DNA from: Fen-671 sp963794745
Lineage (GTDB): Bacteria; Actinomycetota; Acidimicrobiia; Acidimicrobiales; Palsa-688
Direction of reading: 5' to 3'
Assembly: GCA_963794745.1 (NCBI GenBank)
Contig: CAWCEZ010000011.1
Location: 496,001 to 560,000 of the forward strand
DNA: 64,000 nucleotides
Shown: positions 25,232 to 35,776 of the stretch, piece after piece
Numbering within the stretch: position 1 is the first letter of the stretch
Layout of the letters: every line of letters starts with the position of its first letter
Position numbers and translations under genes: made by a program
The notes under the pieces: model-generated
Database searches by the model: none
Told to the model about the DNA's origin: nothing
What the model saw: only the letters and a program-made list of their open reading frames with translations

Positions 25232-26308
25232 ATGCCCGGGGCCTTCGACGTCAGTAGGGACGAGCTGGCAAACCTGCTTCCTGACCAGCCACGTTACCGC
25301 ACGGAGCAGGTCTGGAGGGGGCTTTGGGAAAATGGCCTGCGCCCCGGCGACATGACCGACCTGCCCAAGGACCTTCGTGAGCGCCTCGATGGGCTGCTCG
25401 TACCGGCGCTGCGCGAGGTCGCACGTTCGTCCTCGTCCGACGGCCAGACGACCAAGTGGCTGTGGGAGCTCGCCGACGGCCGCAGGATAGAGACCGTCCT
25501 GATGCTCTACCCCGAGCGCGCCACGGTGTGCGTTTCGAGCCAGGCCGGGTGCGCCATGGGTTGTGGCTTTTGCGCGACCGGGCAGGCCGGCTTCGACCGC
25601 CAGCTCTCCGCCGGCGAGATCGTCGAACAGGTGGTGCGGGCGCGCCGCCAAGCGCTCCCCCGCCGTCTGAGCAATGTCGTGTTCATGGGCATGGGCGAAC
25701 CGTTGGCCAACTATGACCGGACCTGGGCGGCGGTCGGGCTTATCCATTCCAACCTGGGCCTCTCGGCCCGCCACATCACCGTGTCCACAGTGGGAGTCGT
25801 CCCCGGCATCCGCCGGCTCGCAAAAGAGGCCCTGCCGGTCAACCTGGCGGTTTCCCTCCACGCCGCCCGCGATGAACTGCGCGACGAGATCGTCCCGCTC
25901 AACCGCCGCTACCCCCTCGCGCTGCTCATGGAGGCATGTGGCGAGTACCTGGCAGCCAAAGGGCGCCGGCTTTCGTTTGAGTGGGCAATGATCGACGGGG
26001 TCAACGACACTCGTCGCGATGCTTCGGAGCTCGCCGGCCTGGCACTTCCGCTGGGGGCCCATGTCAACCTCATCCCGCTCAACCCCACCCCCGGCTACGC
26101 GACCTTGGGGACACCGCCCGACGCGGTAACGGCATTTCGCGACTGGCTGGGAGCCCGCGGCGTAAACGCCACGGTGCGAGCTAACCGGGGCACCGACATC
26201 GCCGCCGCCTGCGGCCAGTTGGCAGCGCGCGAGCGGCCCGTGACGCTCGGGCGGCCGACTGCCACACTGAAGCGCCCAACGGGTGCCACACTGAGTAGTA
26301 ATGGCTAA
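25232..26308 (+). CDS. rlmN: 23S rRNA A2503 / tRNA A37 C2-methyltransferase
   Basis: Radical SAM RNA methyltransferase. 358 residues from ATG 25232. The N-terminal accessory domain carries YRTEQVWRGLWENG; the cluster motif is CAMGCGFCATG, with MGMGEPLANYD, STVGVVPGIRRLA, NLAVSLHAARDE and NLIPLNPTPG. The C-terminal Cys that forms the methylene bridge is in AAACGQLA. The last residues (TATLKRPTGATLSSNG) come from a 2-copy repeat. The stop overlaps the start of the next gene. Confidence 0.97.
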   Translation: MPGAFDVSRDELANLLPDQPRYRTEQVWRGLWENGLRPGDMTDLPKDLRERLDGLLVPALREVARSSSSDGQTTKWLWELADGRRIETVLMLYPERATVCVSSQAGCAMGCGFCATGQAGFDRQLSAGEIVEQVVRARRQALPRRLSNVVFMGMGEPLANYDRTWAAVGLIHSNLGLSARHITVSTVGVVPGIRRLAKEALPVNLAVSLHAARDELRDEIVPLNRRYPLALLMEACGEYLAAKGRRLSFEWAMIDGVNDTRRDASELAGLALPLGAHVNLIPLNPTPGYATLGTPPDAVTAFRDWLGARGVNATVRANRGTDIAAACGQLAARERPVTLGRPTATLKRPTGATLSSNG

Positions 26309-26684
26309 CACCCAATGGCTGGACAGGAGCCATCCTCAGACGCTGCTGTCGGCAAACATGCTGCTGTATTTCTTCGCGGGGCTATGGATCCTCGAGGCCT
26401 TGCTCGGGGTGGGCATCCCGTTCTTCGGGCTGCTCGCCATCCCGGCCATCTTCGCCGGGCTCGGCATCGCCAACGAGAAGAAGCTTGGCTACTGGGGCGG
26501 AGTGGCCGTCGCGGTGATAGATGTCCTGTTTTGGCTCGTGTTTTTCTCGGCACAGATCGGCGTGATAATCAACCTGATCTTCGCGGGCGCTCTGGTCGCG
26601 TTGTTGGTACACCCGATGAGCCGGAGCTATGAACGCATCTGGTTCAAGCCCATGAAGGCACGCGGCCCCAAGCGCCGCCGCTAA
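26301..26684 (+). CDS. Small integral membrane protein, unknown function
   Basis: 127 residues with three to four hydrophobic helices (about 17-55, 65-85, 88-107) and a basic C-terminal tail (KPMKARGPKRRR), so the C-terminus is likely cytoplasmic. ATG 26301 lies inside the end of rlmN, so translation is coupled. I recognise no family. Confidence 0.75.
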   Translation: MANTQWLDRSHPQTLLSANMLLYFFAGLWILEALLGVGIPFFGLLAIPAIFAGLGIANEKKLGYWGGVAVAVIDVLFWLVFFSAQIGVIINLIFAGALVALLVHPMSRSYERIWFKPMKARGPKRRR

Positions 26685-26747
26685 CTCAAGCAGCCGGCTA
26701 ACTTAAGCAGCCCGCTAGCTCGTTCAGCAGCTAGTTCAGTCGGCCGG
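26681..26747. repeat. Degenerate 17-bp tandem repeat between convergent genes
   Basis: CTAACTCAAGCAGCCGG at 26681 recurs at 26698 with two changes, then in weaker form at 26715 and 26731. The array fills the gap between the membrane-protein stop and the ftsY stop and supplies stop codons in several frames. Confidence 0.75.
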
Positions 26748-27953
26748 TAGGAGCGCCTCGACGAACTCGCGGGCGTCGAAGGCGACGAGGTCCTCGGCGC
26801 CCTCGCCCAGTCCCACGAGCTTGATGGGTATGCCCAGCTCGCTCGTGATCGCGACGGCGATCCCGCCCTTGGCCGTGCCGTCCAGCTTGGTCAGCACGAT
26901 CCCGGTGACCGCCACCGCCTCGGTGAACGTCCGGGCCTGAACGAGGCCGTTTTGGCCCGTCGTCGCGTCCAGCACGAGCAACACCTCGGTGACAGAGCCG
27001 GGTGGACGGTCAGCAACCCGGCGCACCTTTTTCAGCTCCTCCATCAGGTTGACCTTGTTGTGCAACCGTCCGGCGGTGTCGGCCAGCACGAGCGGGATGT
27101 GCCGGGCCGTTGCGTGCTGCACGGCGTCAAAGACGACTGCCCCCGGGTCACCTCCCTCGTTGCCGCGCACGAAACCGGCGCCGGCCCGCTCGGCCCAGAG
27201 CTCGAGCTGGTCGGCGGCGGCCGCTCGGAACGTGTCGCCCGCCGCGAGGACCACCCGCCTGCCCTCGCTCTCCTCGCGCATGGCAACCTTGCCGATCGTG
27301 GTCGTCTTGCCGACCCCGTTGACCCCGACGAACAACCACACAGTCGCCGTCCCGACTTCTGCCCTGTGCAGCTCTCGTTCTCCTTGCAGCCGCTGGACCA
27401 GCTCTTCGCGCAAGGCATCGACGAGTTGCTCGGGGGTGCTCAGGCCGTCGCGTCGGGCGCTCTCCTTTAGGCCCTTGAGCAATTCGTCGGTGGTCACGAT
27501 CCCGACGTCGGCCAGGACCAAGGCCTCCTCGAGCTCGTCCCAGGCCTGCTTGTCGATCTTGCCGCGCTTGCGGACGCCTGCCAGCTGGTCGGCCAGCAAC
27601 GACCTCGCCTTGCCAAGGCGGTCGCGGAACCGGGGCCGCTCGAGTACCTGGGGCGCCTGTTCGGCAACCGTGGCCTTCTCGAGGGCCAGGTCGGGTTTCA
27701 CCCTTGGCAGCTCTGCGGTCGACGGGTGGTCGCCCGCCAGATGTTGGCCCGCCGGGTGCTGGCTAGACGGGCGCGGGGCCGGGGTTTGCTTGGCCGGCGG
27801 TTGTTTGGCCGGCGGCGCCGAAGGGCGCGACGGGCCGGGAGGTGGCGCCGTTAGAGCGCGGTGCTCGCGCCTGCGGGCGACCATGGTGTATCCGCCCATT
27901 CCTGCAAGCGCTACGAAGGCGACGCAGGCGACGATGATGATGACGAGCAGCAT
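26736..27953 (-). CDS. ftsY: Signal recognition particle receptor
   Basis: GTPase receptor docking SRP-ribosome complexes at the membrane. 405 residues. An N-terminal transmembrane helix (LLVIIIVACVAFVALAGM) is followed by a Pro/Ala/Lys/Gln-rich linker with PPAKQ repeats (~40-100), then the NG domain: P-loop GVNGVGKTTTIGKVA, DTFRAAAADQLELWAER, LADTAGRLHNKVNLMEEL, TKLDGTAKGGI and GLGEGAEDLVAFDAREFV. A membrane-anchored FtsY with a variable linker is usual in actinobacteria. Convergent with the small membrane protein. Confidence 0.96.
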   Translation of the reverse strand: MLLVIIIVACVAFVALAGMGGYTMVARRREHRALTAPPPGPSRPSAPPAKQPPAKQTPAPRPSSQHPAGQHLAGDHPSTAELPRVKPDLALEKATVAEQAPQVLERPRFRDRLGKARSLLADQLAGVRKRGKIDKQAWDELEEALVLADVGIVTTDELLKGLKESARRDGLSTPEQLVDALREELVQRLQGERELHRAEVGTATVWLFVGVNGVGKTTTIGKVAMREESEGRRVVLAAGDTFRAAAADQLELWAERAGAGFVRGNEGGDPGAVVFDAVQHATARHIPLVLADTAGRLHNKVNLMEELKKVRRVADRPPGSVTEVLLVLDATTGQNGLVQARTFTEAVAVTGIVLTKLDGTAKGGIAVAITSELGIPIKLVGLGEGAEDLVAFDAREFVEALLPAD

Positions 27954-28040
27954 GACGGGTCGACACTACTGGTGGTGCGCGCACTGGGCCAAGAGCCGGC
28001 CGGCACGTGTGCTAAGCAGTGCGGCGAGGCAAGAGGCGAA

Positions 28041-30451
28041 TTGACGGCACACCGACGCGCAGACGCCCTTGGGCTTGGCTGGCTTGTCCTGGTGCTCGGG
28101 GCCTACCTGTCGCCCTCGCTGAAGGACGGTTTTTCCTTCGGCGCCGCCGACATCGGGCGGCAGCTCTCGTACCTCACCTACGTACCGGACCTCATCGTCC
28201 ACAACTCTGTCAACGGCGACGTCATCACCCAGGAGGTGCCCTGGAACACGCTCGATTGGCTGGCAGTGCACCACGGCCAGCTGCCGCTGTGGAACAACTA
28301 CTCGGGCAACGGCATGCCTCTCATGTTGAACTTCGAGTCCAAGCCGTTCGCGCTCCCAACACTCTTCGGCTACCTTTTCCCGCTTTCAGCCTCGTTCCTG
28401 GCAAGCGTCGCGGCGCTCTTGTTCATCGCCGGTAGCGGGACCTACGTAGCGGCGCGACTGATCGGCGCCGGCCCGCTTGGCGCCGCCCTGGCAGGCACGA
28501 CGTTCATGCTTTCCGGCTCGCTCAGCGGGTGGGCGGGCTGGGCTGTGAGCGGCCCGCTCGTGTGGGCCGGCTGGCCCTCGCCGGCGCGCTGGCCTGCTGG
28601 AGGCCTGGTCGATGGCGTTCGGCCGGTGTCGTACTGGTGGCCCTGTCGAGCGCCTTCGCGGTTTATGGCGGCTTCCCCGAGACCCTTCTCCTGGGCGCGC
28701 TCGCAGTCGGCTCAGTCGTGGTCATTTCCGGGGCCTTCGGCGCGTCAAGAGGCAAGGTCGGCGTCGCCGGGCCAGCCCGATTGGCTGCCGGGGTCGCCGC
28801 CGGTGCAGCCCTTTCGGCTCCGCTGTGGTTGCCCGGGCTGTCCGTGCTGAGCCAGTCCTCGCGCGCCGGGGAGAACGGGACAGGAGGGCTGCCGGTGCGC
28901 GCCTTGTCGCTCCTGTTCGCTCAGGGCTACGACGGTCTGCCCACCAAGGGCAGCGTCTGGTTCGGGCCTCTCGACTACTACGAAGCGACCGCCTACGTCG
29001 GGACCGTTGCCATCGTCCTCGCGCTCCTCGCGGTGCTGGTCGGGTGGCGCCGCCCGGTCGTGGCCGGTCTCGTGGGGGCGAGCCTCATAACCCTGGTAGT
29101 GGTCTACGACCCGACGGCGCAGCACCTGTTCACCGACCTCGGGGCGGGCTCGGTCGCAACCCAGCGCATGCTCCCGATGCTGGCCTTTGCGCTGGCCCTG
29201 CTCGCCGGGCTCGGCCTAGAAGACCTCCGGCGGGGCTGGAAGGGCACGGGCATGCGGGCCAAGCTCGCAGCGAGCACTGGCGCCTGTGCGCTGGTCCTCG
29301 GGTACCTTGCCCTCGACGCAGGCAGCGGCGGCGTCTCGGCGGCAGAACTGTCGGTGCGCCGCCACGCGCTCATATGGCCCGCGCTCACGCTCGCGGCCAT
29401 AGCCGCCGCCCTGCTTGGCGCAACGCTGTGGCACCGGCGCGACGGCCGGGCCGTGCGCGCCACCTTCGTGGCACTGCTCGCGGCCCAGTCGGCCTACCTC
29501 GTGTGGGCCGGGACGGGGCTGAACAGCTACTCGTCCAACGCGTTCCCGGTAACGCCTGCCGTCGCCGAACTGCAGAGGCTCGTCGGCAACAACTTGCTCG
29601 CCCTGGACGGGCCGAACAGCAAAGACGTGACCATGTGGACCGGCGACGGCATCTACCCCGAGGTCAACATCGGCTACCGGATCCGCGAGCTCGCCGTCCA
29701 CGACCCCGTCACCCCTCCCGCCTACTTCAATACCTGGCCAGTCCCTGACGCCACTGCGGACGCCGGGCTCGGGAACAACATCTTTGCCCCATCGGTGGGA
29801 TCGGCGGCAGTGGCACGCTTTTACGGGGCGTCGTACATCCTCGCCACGTACAAGCGGGTCCCCGCGGGCACCACTCTGGTGGCCACGATCGCCGTGCCGA
29901 TCGGCGGGACGCTCAAGCTTTACCGTGCCCCCGGGGCCGCCCAGTTCAGCTTCGCCCAAGGCAGCGCCGCCCGGGTGGTATCGGCGCGCCAGACCGGCAA
30001 CGCCACATGGCGGCTCGCTGTAAAGGTCCCGGCCCGCTCCGAGTTGACCTTGCGCCTCACCTACCAGCCCGGCTGGCACATCGACGCCGACGGGCATGCG
30101 CTGGCGGTCCATGAGCTCGACGGGCTCTTCTTGAGCGCCACCATCCCAGCGGGCACCCGCAGCGTGGTCGTCAACTACTGGCCCAGCCGCCTGAGCGCGG
30201 GCTTCGCCATGGCGCTCGCTGCGATCGCCCTGTTGTCAGCCGTATCGGCTGGCGAGCTTGTCGGCCTACTTCGCAGGCGTCAGGACCTCAAAAATCCGGA
30301 CCTCAATAATCCGGACCTCGGAAATCCGGACCTCAAAAATCCGGACCTCAAAAATCCGGACCTCAAAAATCAAGGTACGACGGTAACTTCCCGCTCGATC
30401 TTCTCGCTCACTACGAGCGAAGAGCCCCCCGGGGGCATGCTCACCCCGTAA
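28041..30451 (+). CDS. YfhO-like polytopic membrane protein, frameshifted
   Basis: Large membrane protein, about 800 residues once joined, with about a dozen hydrophobic helices and a C-terminal beta-rich extracytoplasmic domain (TYQPGWHIDADGHAL, ATIPAGTRSVVVNYWPS) typical of the YfhO family, implicated in envelope glycosylation. TTG 28041 follows AAGAGGCGAA. The frame breaks near 28564-28575 in GGGCCGGC (GPLVWAG then LALAGALACWRPGRW). The tail is a 15-bp repeat encoding DLKNP, after which the frame runs 82 bp into the antisense of smc. Divergent from ftsY. Confidence 0.85.
30284..30370 (+). repeat. 15-bp tandem repeat, 6 copies, at the YfhO-like gene 3' end
   Basis: GACCTCAAAAATCCG is repeated six times with a few substitutions (AATAAT, GGAAAT variants); the last copy diverges after CAAAAATC. 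It encodes DLKNP repeats. It is noticeably AT-richer than its surroundings and abuts the smc stop codon. Confidence 0.95.
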
Positions 30452-33400
30452 AGGCAGTCGGCTGCTTCCATCGTGCGCTTTTGATGGCTCACTATCAGCA
30501 GCTGCGCTTCCATGCGGAACTCGTTCAAAAGGTCGAGGAAGCGGTGCAAATTGACGTCATCGAGGGCGGGCTCCACTTCGTCCATCATGTAAAAGGGGGA
30601 AGGCCGGCTCCGGAAAACGGCAAACAGGAACGCCAATGCCACGAGGCTGCGCTCGCCTCCTGAAAGTAGTGAGAGCTTACGGATGTTCTTGCCGGCCGGG
30701 CGAACTTCGAGGTCGACCCCGGACTCCAAGATGTTGGAGGGGTCAGACAGGAACAAGGTTCCCTGGCCACCCGGGAACAACATTGTCACGAGCTTGGTGA
30801 AATTTTCCGCGACGTCGTCGAACGCTGCTTTGAAAACGGTGATTATCTCGGCGTCGACCGCCTTTATGACCTTGCTCAGTTCTCGTCTGGCGCCCGAGAC
30901 GTCGTGGAGCTGGCCCTCCAGGAACTTGTGACGTTCTTCGAGCGCTGCGTACTCCTCGAGGGCGAGCGGGTTGACAGGGCCCATGAGGCGGAATCTCACG
31001 TTCCAGCTCGCGGGCGCGGGTTTGAGCGCTCGAGCCGGCGGGTAGCGGTGGGCACTCTGCACCGTCGAGCGTCTCGGGCTCGCAGTCGAGCTCCCGGCGT
31101 ACCGTCTCGGTGAGCGCCTCGAGACGCCCCTTCAGCTGGGCCGCCTCCAGCTCGTTGCGAGAAACCTGTTCCCGGGCCGCAGAAAGTTGCCGTTCGACGC
31201 CCGAACGTTGCCTCCGCAATGCCTCGAGCTGGTCGGCCGCGGAGCGCAGCGACTCGGCCTCCGCCTGGCGCATCTCGCGCAAAGCGCTGAGGGTGGCCTC
31301 CAGCGTGGCCAGCCTGTCGCTGACGACAAGGCTGAGGCGGGCTATGGCGCCGGCCATTGCATCGAGGCGGACGCGCCGCTCGGCGGCTTCTTCTCGCTCG
31401 GCGACGTGGCCGGCCAAGCGTTGCTCGACCTCGCCGAGACGTCGACGGAGAAGGGCCCGTCGTTCCTCGACGGCGGTGGCGCGGACCTCGAGGTCCCTGC
31501 GCAACGTGGCAACGGCGCTGGTGCGCTCCGCCAGCCGGCTGCGGGCCGCCCGTTCAGCCAGGGCCCGCTGGCTTTGCTCGGCGGCCGCAGCCTCGAGCTC
31601 GGGCAGCAGCGCCAGCAGCTCAGCGGCCCGGTCGAGGTCGCGTGCTCGCCGCTCCTCCAGTTGTGACTGCAGGACTGAGAGCGCCTCGGCCTCGGCGGCC
31701 ACTTCGACGAGATCGGCGCCAGCCCGCCGGAACGCCTCCTGCGCAGCCTGTAGAGCGGCGGCCCGCTGCGCTCCAGAGCGGTGCGCCTCTACAGCGACGG
31801 CGCGGGCCTGCGCCAGCGCGCCCTTGCATTGAGCTTCAACTGCTGCCGCCTGCGCAGCCGCCTCCGTGGCGTCGCGCAGCGCTGTCCTGGCCTCCTCCAG
31901 CGCGGCCCCGGTGGCTCCGGTCCCGTGGGCGCCCGTCCGCCAGATCCCCCCGGCGCAGCGGTCGCCCGCAAGCGTCACCACCACGAGCTCGGGGTGAGCG
32001 ACGGCGAGGTCTACCGCAGCCTGCCAACCTCCCTGCACGACCACAGCCCCCGCGAGGAGCCGGTCGAGAAGTTCGCTCACGGCGCTGTGCCGGGAGCGAG
32101 CATGCAGGCGGAGCCATGCGCCGCCGTCCCCGGGCGGCGCCGGCGGGCTCGTCGCCAGGGACAGGCCGGCCGACCCGAGCGCGATGACAGCGCCGGCCGC
32201 CCCCTGGCCTTCGAGGCTGGCAAGGCCGTCGCGGGCTGCTTGCTCGCCCTCCATGAGCACGGCGGAAAGGGCCTCCCCTGCCGCCGCCTCGAAGGCGCCC
32301 TCGTAACCTTCGTCGACGTGGACGAGCTCCACCAGGGCCCCGAGCATGCCGTCGACCGACGAAAGCCGGCGCGCACCAGCGCGTGCGCGCGCCTCGTCGA
32401 GTGCCTGGGAGAGGGCCTCCGCCCTAGCCGACCACTTGTGGCGCTCAGCATCGGCGGCCCGGCGCTCTTCTTCGGCGCTCGCCAATGCCCGCTCCGCCAA
32501 TGCCTGGCGGGCGTCGGCTTGCTCGACCGAAGCAGCAACAGCCATTTCGGCCGCTCCCGCCTCGCGAATCACCGCGTCAGCTTTCGATGCTTCCTCGCCA
32601 AGGCGTTCCGTCCGGGCGGCCAGGGCACCTGAGCGCTCGCCGGCTCGCCGGAGCTCGGCTTGCGCCTCCTCGGCCGCCCGCGTGAGGGCGGACAGCTCGG
32701 CGCGCACTTCTCCAGCTCGTTGGCCGGCGTCCCCAGCCGGGCCTTCAGGGCCTAGCCCATGCAGGTGGCCGGCCCGGCGGAGGGCAAGGCGAGATGCCCA
32801 CCCCACTGGGCCTCCACATCGGCCATGTCGCTGTTGAGCGCTTCCTCGGCGACGGTCAGCTCGACCTCGAGCGGCAGCAGCTCCTCACCCTCGCGGGCAT
32901 TGCTCACGAGCTGGTCTCCCAACGATGCCGCCTCTGCTTCCAGGGAGGACACCACGTCGCTGTCGACCCCGGCCGCCCTCGCCCGCTCGATGCCTCGGGT
33001 GCGCTCCGCCAGGAGCGCTACCAGGCCTCCGGCTCGTGCCCTCAATCCTTCTGCTGCGGGCAGGAGCTCTCCGAGATCGGCCACGTCAGCCTCTTGTCGG
33101 GCAGCGTCGAGGCCCGCCTCGGCTGTCACGACCGACGCGTCGAGGCGCGCCAGCGAGGACAGTGCGTCTTGCTCGGATCTCGCAAGGTCAGCTCTCGCCG
33201 TAGCAACCGCTCCCAAGCGGGACGCGAGCAAGCCCAGCTCACGGCCGTGGAGATAGCGGCGCAACGCCACCAGCTCAGACATAACCTCACCGTGGCGGCG
33301 CGCAGCGTCGGCCTGGCGCTCCAGTGGCCGGAGCTGACGGCGCACCTCCTTGAGCAGGTCCTGCGCCCGCAACAGGGCGCCCTCCGTGGCCTCCAGGCGG

Positions 33401-33936
33401 CGCTCGGCCTTTTCCTTGCGGCGGCGGTGCTTGGAGACTCCGGCCGCCTCCTCGATCACCGAGCGCCTGTCTTCGGGGCGGGCAGCCAGTATCGCGTCGA
33501 GCTGGGCCTGCGAAACGATCGTGTGCTGCTGGCGGCCGACGCCGGTGTCCGAAAGGAGCTCCTGGATATCGAGCAGGCGGCAGGGAGCCCCATTTATCTC
33601 GTACTCCGACTCGCCGCTGCGCCACAGCGACCTCGTTATACGGACCTCCGAGAGATCGATCGGCAGGAGCCCGGCCGAGTTGTCGATCGTCAGTGAAACC
33701 TCGGCCCGGCCAAGGCCCGACCGCTTGGAGGTGCCTGCAAAGATGACGTCTTCCATCTTCGACGAGCGCAAAGTCCGCGGACCTTGCGCGCCGAGCACCC
33801 ACGCCACCGCGTCGACGATGTTCGACTTGCCCGACCCGTTAGGGCCGACGACAACCGTGACACCAGGCTCGAACTCGAGGGTGGCCGTGTCTGCAAAGGA
33901 CTTGAAGCCCTTCAGAGTTAGCGACTTGAGGAACAC
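30370..33936 (-). CDS. smc: Chromosome segregation SMC ATPase, two frameshifts
   Basis: Condensin-like SMC protein that loops and compacts DNA; about 1190 residues when joined. The N-terminal head has Walker A GPNGSGKSNIVDAVAWVLG and Q-loop VSQAQLDAILAARPEDRR; two long coiled coils flank a hinge (VHVDEGYEGAFEAAAGEALS); the C-terminal head has signature LSGGERSLVALAFLFAVF and Walker B PFYMMDEVEPALDDVN. Frames break near 32780-32796 (after EAQWGGHLA, resuming LALRRAGHLHGLGPEG) and near 30985-30997 (RARELEREI then RLMGPVNPLALEEY). Both breaks lie inside conserved architecture, so sequence error is likely. End of the fakA-smc run. Confidence 0.95.
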
Positions 33937-33970
33937 GCTCCGCCAAACCTAGCTGGGATGGGCGACGGGG

Positions 33971-34582
33971 TCACGCGGGAGAGGGGGCGCCCCCGTGCAA
34001 GCGGGTCCAGGGGTACTCGAGCCCGTCGGCGACCACCTCGGCCAGGCTTTCCCCGAAGTACCGCGAGACGAGCCAGAGGCCCAGGTCGATCCCGCTCGTC
34101 ACTCCGCCGCTTGTCACGACACTGCCCTCGTCGACGACCCGCTCCGCCATTACGACCGCGCCCAGGAGCGCAAGGTCGCTCTGCGCGTCGTGATGGGTAG
34201 TCGCCCGCCGAGAGCCGATCACACCTGCGTGGGCGAGAAGCATCGCCCCAGTGCATACACCCGCCATGACCGAGCCGTCCCTGGCGGCGTCTGCCAGCAA
34301 GGGAAGCCAGTCACCACGTCTTACCTCGGCCCAGGCGCCGATCTCATCCCTGGCAACCCAGCCGCCTCCGGGCACCACGACCACGTCAGCCGCCCCGGGC
34401 ACGAAGGTAGCGTCCGGCTTGAAGTTCACGCCGAAGGCCCCGCTGACCCACTCGACTTGCTCTCGGCTGCAAATCCTGACGGCTACCTCTGCCCCGACGG
34501 CCGCCGCACGCCTGAAGACCTCGAGCGGGCCTATCACGTCCAGCTCGTCGACGCCATCGAAAACGATCAGATCGACGAGCAA
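33971..34582 (-). CDS. DJ-1/PfpI family protein
   Basis: Class-I-glutamine-amidotransferase-like fold, about 203 residues from TTG 34582, which has GGAGG 9 bp upstream. LIVFDGVDELDVIGPLEVF opens the domain; the nucleophile elbow is AGVCTGAMLLAHAG with the reactive Cys, and HHDAQSDLALLG and TSGGVTSGIDLGLWLV follow, as in isonitrile-hydratase-like members. The substrate is not known. It sits between DUF2277 and smc in the same direction. Confidence 0.88.
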   Translation of the reverse strand: MLVDLIVFDGVDELDVIGPLEVFRRAAAVGAEVAVRICSREQVEWVSGAFGVNFKPDATFVPGAADVVVVPGGGWVARDEIGAWAEVRRGDWLPLLADAARDGSVMAGVCTGAMLLAHAGVIGSRRATTHHDAQSDLALLGAVVMAERVVDEGSVVTSGGVTSGIDLGLWLVSRYFGESLAEVVADGLEYPWTRLHGGAPSPA

Positions 34583-34669
34583 ACTGGAGCCTCCCTTTCC
34601 GGGGAACGTCGGCCCAGAGCTGTACGCCCCGAGCCGCACGCGCGATACCGTAGCAGCCCGGCGGCCGGA

Positions 34670-34924
34670 TCAGCCGTGATGAGCCTTGATGCGCCGCAGG
34701 GGCGGGAGCGTCGGCGGTGGCTGGCGTCGCGGGGGAAGATCCCCGAGCAGCTCGGCCGTCGCTTCTGAGACCTTGCGGACAGCTCGTTCGAAGGCATCTT
34801 CGGAGAGCGCCGAAACCGAGGTCACGCCGCTCACCTTGCGGACGAACTGGCGAGCTGCGGCCTCGACCTCTGTAGGGGTGGCAGGGGGCTCGAGGCCCCG
34901 CAACGTCGTTATATTGCGGCACAT
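34670..34924 (-). CDS. DUF2277 family protein
   Basis: 84 residues from ATG 34924, opening MCRNITTLRGLEPPATP, the DUF2277 signature. The middle (EVEAAARQFVRKVSGV) and RKVSEATAELLGDLPPR also fit the family; the C-terminus is basic and Pro-rich. Function unknown. It begins 13 bp after mutM, a pairing compatible with co-transcription. Confidence 0.88.
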   Translation of the reverse strand: MCRNITTLRGLEPPATPTEVEAAARQFVRKVSGVTSVSALSEDAFERAVRKVSEATAELLGDLPPRRQPPPTLPPLRRIKAHHG

Positions 34925-34937
34925 ATTGAAGCCCAGG

Positions 34938-35741
34938 CTACCGCTGGCATGAGCGGCAGAAGTAGGCGCTCTTCGCCCCGAAGTGGGCACGTTCGATGGG
35001 GCGCCCGCAAGTGGCACAAGGTTGCCCGAGGCGTCCGTAAACCTTGTGCTCCAACTGGTAGCGGCCCCCTTCGCCGTGCAGGTCGCGGTACTGCTGGTCG
35101 GCCAGTGACGAACCTCGGCCGGCTACCGCCGCCTGCAAGATCGACCGTGCCGCTTCCGCCAGCGCTTTGAGCTCGGGCCCTTTCAGCGAACCGCCTGCAC
35201 GGTCGGGTCGCAGGCGCGCCTGGAAGAGGATCTCGTCTGCGTAGATATTGCCGATCCCGGCCAGGGCGGTTTGGTCTACGAGGAGCGACTTCACCTTGGC
35301 TTGGCGGCCCGCGAAGGCCGCCTTGAGCTGAGCCGCCTCGATGTCGAGGGCGTCGGGGCCGAGGTGGTCCAGGACCTCGGGGCCGGCCAGGAAGAACTCG
35401 CCGAAGGTCCGCGGGTCCACGAAGCGCAGCTCGCCGGCTCCCTTGAACGACAGCACGGCGTGGGTGTGCGGGACTACCGGGTCCTTTGCCTTGGCAGCGA
35501 GCATCTGGCCGCTCATACGCAGGTGGGCGATCATCACCTGGCCGTCGTCCCAGTTGAAAAGGAGGTACTTCCCGCGGCGCCCCACGCTCGTCAGGACATG
35601 GCCCTCGAGGGACTTCAGCAGCTCGGGCGGGTGACGCCGCACGGTGCGGCGACCCGTAACGGTGATGTGCCGCAGTTCCCGGCCCACGTACTTGCTGGCG
35701 ACATCGGCGCGAACGGTTTCAACCTCGGGTAGCTCTGGCAT
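34938..35741 (-). CDS. mutM: Formamidopyrimidine-DNA glycosylase
   Basis: Removes 8-oxoguanine and FaPy lesions. 267 residues from ATG 35741, opening PELPEVETVRADV (catalytic Pro, Glu). HLRMSGQML, KVKSLLVDQTALAGIGNIYADE (shown in part: the H2TH region) and the zinc finger CATCGRPIERAHFG with CRSCQR are visible. It lies 35 bp after rnc, the usual actinobacterial rnc-mutM-smc neighbourhood. Confidence 0.97.
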   Translation of the reverse strand: MPELPEVETVRADVASKYVGRELRHITVTGRRTVRRHPPELLKSLEGHVLTSVGRRGKYLLFNWDDGQVMIAHLRMSGQMLAAKAKDPVVPHTHAVLSFKGAGELRFVDPRTFGEFFLAGPEVLDHLGPDALDIEAAQLKAAFAGRQAKVKSLLVDQTALAGIGNIYADEILFQARLRPDRAGGSLKGPELKALAEAARSILQAAVAGRGSSLADQQYRDLHGEGGRYQLEHKVYGRLGQPCATCGRPIERAHFGAKSAYFCRSCQR

Positions 35742-35776
35742 GGCTTGCAGCGGGCTTGGCGGTGAGCGCCTTGGCG

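Noticed and set aside
25217..26311. Long open frame antisense to rlmN
   Set aside because: The sense frame has the complete radical-SAM methyltransferase motifs; the antisense frame is composition-driven.
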